A stretch of 64,000 bases of DNA, taken from the NCBI RefSeq assembly GCF_900167115.1, contig NZ_FUXZ01000010.1, positions 1 through 64,000 of the forward strand, written 5' to 3'. The notes below the pieces were generated by a model. That model made no database searches, was not told the DNA's origin, and saw only the letters and a list, made by a program, of their open reading frames with translations. This document shows positions 58,394-64,000 of this stretch, piece by piece. Positions within the stretch are counted from its first letter, which is position 1; each line of letters starts with the position of its first letter. The stretch comes from Eubacterium uniforme. Its GTDB lineage: Bacteria; Bacillota; Clostridia; Lachnospirales; Lachnospiraceae. The position numbers and the translations under genes are program-made.

Positions 58394-59305
58394 ATGACAC
58401 TATCTCAATTAAAATACGTAATTACAGTAGCAAATGCTCGTTCGATGAATGAAGCAGCTAAGCAACTTTTTATTTCACAGCCTTCTTTATCAGTTGCCAT
58501 TAAGGAACTTGAAAAAGAAATAAAGATTGAAATATTTAGAAGAAATAATAAAGGTATCACTCTTACACCAGAAGGCGAAGAGTTTATAGGTTATGCTAGA
58601 CAGGTTGTTGAACAGTATGACCTAATTGAAAATAAATATATTAGTAATGAAAATGAAAAGAAGAAATTCTCTGTATCAATGCAGCATTATACATTTGCTG
58701 TTAATGCTTTTATAGAGACTGTAAAGAATTTTGGTATGGACGAATTTGAATTTGCTGTATATGAAACAAGAACTAGTGATATCATTGAGGATGTTAAAAA
58801 GTTTAAGAGTGAAATTGGAATTCTTTATATTAATGACTTTAACAGAAAAATCATGAATAAGATTTTTAAAGAGAACTCTTTGGAATTTCACGAAGTTATG
58901 ACATGTAGTATATATGCATATATGGCTAAGACAAATCCGCTTGCTAAGAAGGAAATGGTTACACTTGAAGAACTTGCAGAATATCCTTGTCTTTCATTCG
59001 ATCAGGGTATTAATAATTCATTTTATTTTGCAGAGGAAGTTCTTAGTACATATGATCATAAAAAGATTATTAAGGTTAATGATAGAGCAACCATTCTTAA
59101 TTTCATGATTGGTATGGATGGATATACATTATGCTCTGGTATCATATGTGAGGACCTTAATGGTTCTGATTACTGTGCTGTTAAGGTTGATACAGATGAA
59201 AAGATGACAGTTGGTTATATTACAAGAAAAGACTGTGTTATGTCAGAACTTGGTAAGATGTATATTGATGAAATTTCAAAGTATAAAGAACAGGTTATGG
59301 AATAG
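58394..59305 (+). CDS. LysR-family transcriptional regulator (Fur-linked)
   Basis: 303 residues: winged helix MTLSQLKYVITVANARSMNE ... FISQPSLSVAIKELE and an effector domain. Start 4 bp after the Fur-like stop, with GGAGGTAAGTAGTAAG upstream, so the two regulators are cotranscribed. It is a paralogue of the LysR at 14712, which serves the nitrogenase-like cluster, hinting at related effectors. Confidence 0.9.
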   Translation: MTLSQLKYVITVANARSMNEAAKQLFISQPSLSVAIKELEKEIKIEIFRRNNKGITLTPEGEEFIGYARQVVEQYDLIENKYISNENEKKKFSVSMQHYTFAVNAFIETVKNFGMDEFEFAVYETRTSDIIEDVKKFKSEIGILYINDFNRKIMNKIFKENSLEFHEVMTCSIYAYMAKTNPLAKKEMVTLEELAEYPCLSFDQGINNSFYFAEEVLSTYDHKKIIKVNDRATILNFMIGMDGYTLCSGIICEDLNGSDYCAVKVDTDEKMTVGYITRKDCVMSELGKMYIDEISKYKEQVME

Positions 59306-59344
59306 CTTGATAAAAAAATTACTACAGATACAGGAGGAATTTTT

Positions 59345-59587
59345 ATGTTTGGGAAAAATAAAGATTTAAAAGAGATAACTCTTGAAATAGAAGGAATGGC
59401 GTGCCCTATGTGTGAGGCGCATATGAATGATGCTATTAGAAAGCTTTATCCAGAGGCCAAAAAGGTAAAGTCTTCACATAAGAAAGGCATTACCACATTC
59501 CTTAATAGTGATATTCCTGATGAAGAAAAATTATCTACAATTGTAGAGGAAACAGGATATGAGTTAAAGTCGATGACTGTAAAATAA
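59345..59587 (+). CDS. Heavy-metal-associated (HMA) domain protein
   Basis: 80 residues with the ferredoxin-like HMA pattern and metal motif GMACPMCEAHM, close to the GMxCxxC of copper chaperones and metal ATPase N-domains. It probably carries Cu(I) or another thiophilic metal in the cytosol. ATG after AGGAGG, 39 bp after the LysR gene, so part of the Fur-LysR-HMA operon. No cognate metal ATPase is in the window. Confidence 0.9.
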   Translation: MFGKNKDLKEITLEIEGMACPMCEAHMNDAIRKLYPEAKKVKSSHKKGITTFLNSDIPDEEKLSTIVEETGYELKSMTVK

Positions 59588-59611
59588 TAAAATGAGTATG
59601 TTTTTGGAAAC

Positions 59612-59640
59612 TTGATTTTTTCGTTAAAATATTGTATTAT
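59612..59640 (+). promoter_or_regulatory. SigA-type promoter of lipoprotein gene
   Basis: TTGATT (59612-59617), 17 bp, TATTAT (59635-59640), 50 bp before the start codon. Confidence 0.7.
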
Positions 59641-59689
59641 GTGCTTGATTGGAAGTTGAATAATTTTCGATGTACATGGAGGAATTTGA

Positions 59690-60262
59690 ATGAAAAAAAG
59701 AGGTATAATTATTGCCGTATGTTTAAGTGTTATGATGTGCTTGGGAGCATGTAGCAATAAGAAAGAAAAAGAAACAACTACTAAAGAGTCTAGTACTAAA
59801 GGAGAAGTGCAGACTACAGTGGAACAGACAGAGATTAATACCACTGAAACTAAGAATGAAACTGAAAAATCTACAGTTGATGAGACGCAGGAAAAGACTG
59901 AAAAGTCAACTAATGAACCATATTCTTCAGATGCTTTTGATGGAACATATACTGATGAAAGAGATAGTAATACAATTATAGAGATAACAACTAATGATGA
60001 AGTTACTACAGTTAAAATAAGTATGGCAGTTAGTGTTACTGAAAGTAAAGAGTGGACATTTTCTGGTAAATTCGATGAGGCTGGTACTTTGAAGTATACA
60101 AATTGTGTTAAGAATACTGTAAATTATACAGATGAAACCACATCAACTGCTACAGAGGAATATAAGGATGGAAAGGGTTCGGTTACAATAGCCGATGACG
60201 TTCTTACTTGGAATGATGAAGAAGAAGGAACAAGCCCTGAAGGCGCATATAAAAAATTATAA
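59690..60262 (+). CDS. Lipoprotein of unknown function
   Basis: 190 residues. Lipoprotein signal with lipobox LGAC (Cys21), a long Thr/Glu/Lys linker (about 25-80), then about 105 residues beginning SSDAFDGTYTDERDSNTIIE with alternating strands, like small beta-barrel/lipocalin-like surface modules. No named family recognised. Monocistronic between promoter at 59612 and terminator at 60277. Confidence 0.72.
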   Translation: MKKRGIIIAVCLSVMMCLGACSNKKEKETTTKESSTKGEVQTTVEQTEINTTETKNETEKSTVDETQEKTEKSTNEPYSSDAFDGTYTDERDSNTIIEITTNDEVTTVKISMAVSVTESKEWTFSGKFDEAGTLKYTNCVKNTVNYTDETTSTATEEYKDGKGSVTIADDVLTWNDEEEGTSPEGAYKKL

Positions 60263-60276
60263 TTAATAAAGACATA

Positions 60277-60324
60277 AAAGGGTATGTAATATGAGGTGTT
60301 CTCTGATTTACATACTCTTTTTGT
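60277..60324 (+). terminator. Intrinsic terminator
   Basis: AAGGGTATGTAA / TTTACATACTCTT stem with a longer loop and T run. Confidence 0.78.
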
Positions 60325-60328
60325 TTAA

Positions 60329-60357
60329 TTGTATACATTGTTTAAATATTGTATAAT
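60329..60357 (+). promoter_or_regulatory. SigA-type promoter of glpK
   Basis: TTGTAT (60329-60334), 17 bp, TATAAT (60352-60357). Confidence 0.7.
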
Positions 60358-60423
60358 ACAGGAGTAGTTATTATCTACAGAAGGTAAATAATGTATAGAA
60401 AAACAAATGGAGGTTTTTATAAT

Positions 60424-61923
60424 ATGAGCAAGTATGTACTAGCTCTTGATCAGGGAACAACTAGTTCAAGAAGTATTTTGTTTGATAAAGAAGGTAATAT
60501 CATTAGTAGTGCACAGCAGGAGTTTGAACAGATATTTCCAAAACCAGGCTGGGTTGAACATAATCCTAATGAGATATGGTCAAGCCAAATAGGTGTTGTT
60601 GCACAATGCCTAGCAAAGGTCAATATGTCGGCAGGGGATGTTGCTGCTATTGGGATTACAAACCAGCGTGAAACAACAATTGTTTGGAATAAAGAAACTG
60701 GTGAACCTATTTATAATGCTATAGTTTGGCAGTGTAGAAGAACAGCTGAAAAGATTGATGATTTGTTTGGAAGTAAGGATGATGAAGATAAGGTGGAAAT
60801 ACGTGAATATGTAAAGCGTACCACAGGTCTTATTCCAGATGCATATTTTAGTGCATCAAAGATAGCATGGATTCTTGAAAATGTTGAAGGCGCAAGAGGA
60901 CTTGCTGATGAAGGAAAGTTGCTTTTTGGAACAGTTGATACATGGCTTTTATATAAGTTAACAGGTGGCACAGTTCATGCAACGGATTATACTAATGCAT
61001 CAAGAACGATGTTATATAACATTAAGGAAAAATGTTGGGATGAAAGACTTCTTGATTTATTTAATATTCCAAAAAGTATGTTGCCAGAAGTTAAACCATC
61101 ATCTGGATTGTTTGGATATAGTAATAAGGATATCATAGGAGCATCAGTTCCGATTAGTGGAATTGCTGGAGATCAACAGTCAGCTCTTTTTGGTCAGTGT
61201 TGCTTTGAGAAAGGTGAAAGTAAGAATACATACGGGACAGGTTGTTTTCTTTTGATGAATACAGGTGATGATCCAGTTGAATCTAAAAATGGATTGTTAA
61301 CAACTATGGCCGCAACTGCAGATGGTAGTGCAGGGTATGCACTGGAAGGAAGTGTTTTTATTGCAGGCGCTGCTATTCAATGGCTTCGAGACGAGTTAAA
61401 GATCATAGATAGTGCACCTGAGAGTGAAAAGTATGCAACATCTGTTCTTGATAATGGTGGTGTTTATGTTGTGCCTGCATTTGCTGGGCTTGGAGCACCT
61501 TATTGGAATCAGGATGCTAGAGGTATCATCACAGGACTTACTAGAGGTAGTAGTAGAGCTCATATAATAAGAGCAACTCTTGAGTCATTAGCTTTTCAAA
61601 CTGCGGATGTTCTTCGTGCAATGGAAAAAGATTCGGGAATTAGTCTTAAAAATTTAAAAGTTGATGGTGGAGCTAGTGCTAATGATTTCCTTATGCAGTT
61701 TCAAAGTGATATATTAGACAGGAAAGTTTTAAGACCTAAGGTTGTCGAAACAACAGCCCTTGGATCAGCGTATCTTGCTGGTCTTGCGGTTGGATACTGG
61801 GAGGATACAGAAGAGATAAAGAAAAATGTTGGTATTGGAAAAGAATTCAATCCAGCGATGTCAGAAGATGATAGAAAAACAGTTTTAGATGGATGGGATA
61901 AGGCTATTTCTATGATAAAATAA
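60424..61923 (+). CDS. glpK: Glycerol kinase GlpK
   Basis: 499 residues from ATG 60424, 9 bp after GGAGG. FGGY-family kinase converting glycerol and ATP to sn-glycerol 3-phosphate. N-terminal [16 protein letters not shown] phosphate loop, [41 protein letters not shown] and [13 protein letters not shown] are canonical. The stretch matching the HPr-phosphorylated His region of some Firmicutes enzymes (here [10 protein letters not shown]) has no His, so that mode of activation is probably absent. No glpF or glpD lies next to it; an exported protein gene follows 22 bp later. Confidence 0.96.
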   Translation: MSKYVLALDQGTTSSRSILFDKEGNIISSAQQEFEQIFPKPGWVEHNPNEIWSSQIGVVAQCLAKVNMSAGDVAAIGITNQRETTIVWNKETGEPIYNAIVWQCRRTAEKIDDLFGSKDDEDKVEIREYVKRTTGLIPDAYFSASKIAWILENVEGARGLADEGKLLFGTVDTWLLYKLTGGTVHATDYTNASRTMLYNIKEKCWDERLLDLFNIPKSMLPEVKPSSGLFGYSNKDIIGASVPISGIAGDQQSALFGQCCFEKGESKNTYGTGCFLLMNTGDDPVESKNGLLTTMAATADGSAGYALEGSVFIAGAAIQWLRDELKIIDSAPESEKYATSVLDNGGVYVVPAFAGLGAPYWNQDARGIITGLTRGSSRAHIIRATLESLAFQTADVLRAMEKDSGISLKNLKVDGGASANDFLMQFQSDILDRKVLRPKVVETTALGSAYLAGLAVGYWEDTEEIKKNVGIGKEFNPAMSEDDRKTVLDGWDKAISMIK

Positions 61924-61945
61924 GATTTATTTACAGGAGGAAAAT

Positions 61946-63838
61946 ATGAACATAAAAAAGAAGATTTTATTTCTTTTAGCTGTATGCATTATGTGTTTCA
62001 TGGGAGTGAATGCATTTGCTGATGGTTTGGTAGTAAAAGAAACAGGAGTAATTACTAGTGATAATCAGGTGTTTAAGGTTAAGGCACCAACAAAGGAGAA
62101 TGGACAATATTATTATGCATATACTCCAAAGGAGAATGGTGTATATCAGTTTAGTTTAACTGTTGACGATGATAGATATGAATTATCACCTGCACTTGTT
62201 ACACCAGCAGGTGATCTTAAGACATTTTCTGTTTCAGAAAAAGGTGTTGCAACAGTAAAGTATACATTAAGAGCTGGTGAGAAGATTTATTTGGGATTAA
62301 TTATTAGACCTTCAAAAGAACAGGAAAGAGAAGTTAACGTTAAACTTACAGTTAGCAGACTTGAATCAAAAGCACAGATTAAGATTCTTGATAATAACTA
62401 TAATGGTACCGAAGTTTTAAAAGATAATGTAAAAGGCTTATCTTGGGATAAGAAAACATCAACTCTTACAATTAATAATTATACAGGAAATTTAAGTAAT
62501 GATCTTGTTATATATACTAGTGAAAAAGAATCTGTAAACGAAGTTGTATTTGTTGATGTTAAGGGGACTAATACACTTAAGTTTACAAGTGGAGGCATTC
62601 GTAGTGATAATAACAATATAGAATTAGAATTTATTGGCGATGGTGAGTTGAATTTTGCTTATGATAAAGTTAATGCTAATGGAACAGCAATTTGGGCTGA
62701 AAAGGTGATGATTGATGGTCCTTCAATTAATATTGTAGGTGCTTTTAGTAATAGATGTATTTACGTAGGTAGCTTTTTAATGAAGTCTGGAACAATCTAT
62801 GTAGATACATATCCTTATGCTAAAGAAGAAGGTTATTCTGCTTATACATGTATTGAAGCTTGGTATTCAATTACAATGGAAAATGGAACTGTGATAGTAA
62901 AAATGGAAGCTCCATATGATAAAACTACTATTTATGGAAATAACGTATTATATGCTCAAAATAAAGTTGATATTTTAAATGGTACAATTATTATCACTGG
63001 TAGTGATAAGGTATTAGAAGGTCGCGGTAAAATTGCTTGTGCAAATGGTGAGGCAAATATTAGTAAAAATGTAAAGATTTATAGAGGAAGTAGTATAGAT
63101 ATAAGCAAGTTTAAACTTGAAGTTATTGATAAGAAATTAGAATATGATGGAAAAGAAAAGAAGGCCAGAGTTAATGTTGAAGGTTTGAAGATTGGAAGAG
63201 ACATAAAGGTAGAATACAAGAATAACATTAAACCAGGTAAGGCTGAAGTTACAGTAACAGGTATTGGTAATTTTAAAGGGACTTTAAAAGGTTATTTTGA
63301 AATAACTCCTCCAGTTGCTAATGGAGCAGCTGTTGGAACTGTTATTAATGATGGGCAGTATAAATATAAGGTTACTAAGGCTGGAAGCAAGAACGGAGTT
63401 TTGGTTGGATCTGTTTCAGTGGTTGGACTTAAGAAGAAAACAATCAAGAAAATTGTTATTGCTAAAACTGTAGTAATAGATGGAGTTACTTATAATGTTG
63501 TTTCAATTGGTAAGAATGCATTCAAGAAGAATACGAAAATAACAAGTGCTAAGATTGGAAAGAATGTTGTTAAAATTGGAACTGGCGCATTTTCAATGTG
63601 TAAGAATTTAAAACTGGTTAAGACATATTCTAAGAAATTGAAGACTATTGGTTATAAGGCATTCTTTAGATGTACTAAGTTAAAGAAGGTGTATGTAAGA
63701 TCAGTTAAATTAAAGAAGGTTAGTAAGAAAGCATTTGCTGGTACTAAGTATACACTTGTTGTAAAGGTTCCAAAAAAGATGAAAAAGACATATGTAAAGG
63801 TGTTTATGGGAACTGGTTTTACAGGATTGGTTAAATAA
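61946..63838 (+). CDS. Exported beta-helix-like protein with Lys-rich LRR_5 C-terminus
   Basis: 630 residues. Signal peptide about 1-26 (ends NAFADG). Residues about 30-130 form a beta-sandwich-like domain (YYYAYTPKENGVYQFSLTVD). About 145-370 repeat strands of the type seen in the protein at 21548 (STLTINNYTGNLSNDLVIYT, VMIDGPSINIVG, GTIYVDTYP). About 380-455 is a bacterial Ig/MBG-like segment (LEYDGKEKKARVNVEGLKIG). The end is a BspA-type LRR rich in Lys (VSIGKNAFKKNTKIT). ATG after AGGAGG. Likely wall-associated; ligand unknown. Confidence 0.73.
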   Translation: MNIKKKILFLLAVCIMCFMGVNAFADGLVVKETGVITSDNQVFKVKAPTKENGQYYYAYTPKENGVYQFSLTVDDDRYELSPALVTPAGDLKTFSVSEKGVATVKYTLRAGEKIYLGLIIRPSKEQEREVNVKLTVSRLESKAQIKILDNNYNGTEVLKDNVKGLSWDKKTSTLTINNYTGNLSNDLVIYTSEKESVNEVVFVDVKGTNTLKFTSGGIRSDNNNIELEFIGDGELNFAYDKVNANGTAIWAEKVMIDGPSINIVGAFSNRCIYVGSFLMKSGTIYVDTYPYAKEEGYSAYTCIEAWYSITMENGTVIVKMEAPYDKTTIYGNNVLYAQNKVDILNGTIIITGSDKVLEGRGKIACANGEANISKNVKIYRGSSIDISKFKLEVIDKKLEYDGKEKKARVNVEGLKIGRDIKVEYKNNIKPGKAEVTVTGIGNFKGTLKGYFEITPPVANGAAVGTVINDGQYKYKVTKAGSKNGVLVGSVSVVGLKKKTIKKIVIAKTVVIDGVTYNVVSIGKNAFKKNTKITSAKIGKNVVKIGTGAFSMCKNLKLVKTYSKKLKTIGYKAFFRCTKLKKVYVRSVKLKKVSKKAFAGTKYTLVVKVPKKMKKTYVKVFMGTGFTGLVK

Positions 63839-63847
63839 GAGGTATAG

Positions 63848-63883
63848 AAGTTCTGGATATGAAAGTATCCAGAACTTTTTTGA
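63848..63883 (+). terminator. Intrinsic terminator
   Basis: AAGTTCTGGATA / TATCCAGAACTT stem with TGAAAG loop and six T residues. Confidence 0.9.
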
Positions 63884-63902
63884 CTGAATTATTAAAAAGT
63901 GC

Positions 63903-63931
63903 TTGATAAATAAAAAACAACGTGATAAAAT
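63903..63931 (+). promoter_or_regulatory. SigA-type promoter at window end
   Basis: TTGATA (63903-63908), 17 bp, TAAAAT (63926-63931). Confidence 0.7.
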
Positions 63932-63937
63932 ACGAAT

Positions 63938-64000
63938 TAGCGAAATGAAGCGGATATATAAAAGCCAAAGGAGGCATACCCAAGGGGGTATTGCCTCTTT
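63938..64000 (+). ncRNA. Short leader or small RNA ending in a hairpin (cut by window edge)
   Basis: A transcript from the promoter at 63903 would run into AAAGGAGGCATACCC / GGGGTATTGCCTCTTT at about 63966-64000, a terminator-like hairpin ending in T residues. Only about 63 nt lie before the hairpin end and no ORF fits, so a small RNA or an attenuated leader of the next gene is possible. The window stops here. Confidence 0.4.

Noticed and set aside
1-64000. CRISPR arrays, tRNA or rRNA genes
   Set aside because: No regularly spaced direct repeats and no cloverleaf with a TTCRANY arm could be found by eye; a covariance-model scan would be decisive.

Overview
The window is AT-rich, strictly bacterial DNA with strong AGGAGG-type ribosome binding sites, mostly plus-strand genes, intrinsic terminators, a reverse-type rubrerythrin, Lys-rich exported leucine-rich-repeat proteins and a GH5 cellulase. 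Together these suggest an anaerobic gut or rumen Clostridia species, most likely Lachnospiraceae. The placement is inferred from gene content, not from a marker-gene tree.

Layout. 1-275 is the 3' end of an IS1182-type element; 406-1683 is purA. From 1.8 to 8.0, 15.7 to 20.8 and 40.2 to 52.7 kb, with a relic at 30.3 kb, the window is dominated by one repeated system. It comprises eight intact ECF sigma-factor genes, each followed by a single-pass membrane protein with a short conserved cytoplasmic N-terminus (presumed anti-sigma factor) and an unrelated or rearranged ectodomain. There are also three deletion relics. Ten promoters share the layout -35 GTSACY-like, 16 bp, -10 YGTRTA-like, with TGAAAAGG about 5 bp downstream; an eleventh, in a relic, is similar with 15 bp. 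The -35 sequence tracks the recognition helix of the sigma factor encoded just downstream, which is the strongest sign that each cassette is autoregulated and insulated from its siblings.

Between these blocks lie: a helveticin-J-like exported protein with a 150-residue Lys-rich segment (4.65 kb); a cluster of a cysteine-synthase-like enzyme, a polar amino-acid ABC importer lacking its ATPase, a NifK-like/NifD-like pair without NifH, and a LysR regulator (8.2-15.6 kb); a Phd/Doc module with altered toxin active site (20.9 kb); a type I toxin-antitoxin-like locus with its antisense promoter (23.76-24.12 kb); two HEPN-like genes; a second small hydrophobic peptide whose ribosome binding site can be masked (26.9 kb); and an accessory stretch of palindrome-controlled genes (AlbA/RecG-like, two AAA ATPases, a zinc-ribbon protein kinase, helix-turn-helix partners; 28.3-40.1 kb). 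A HipB/HipA-like pair abuts an internally deleted IS1182 copy (48.2-50.4 kb), and an internally deleted group II intron lies at 52.75-53.07 kb.

From 53.1 kb to the end the content is housekeeping: rubrerythrin, an energy-coupling-factor S component, UPF0340, a 2-hydroxyacid dehydrogenase, GH5 cellulase, a Fur-like plus LysR plus metal-binding-domain cluster, a lipoprotein, glpK, and a cell-surface LRR protein. No tRNA, rRNA or CRISPR array was seen.
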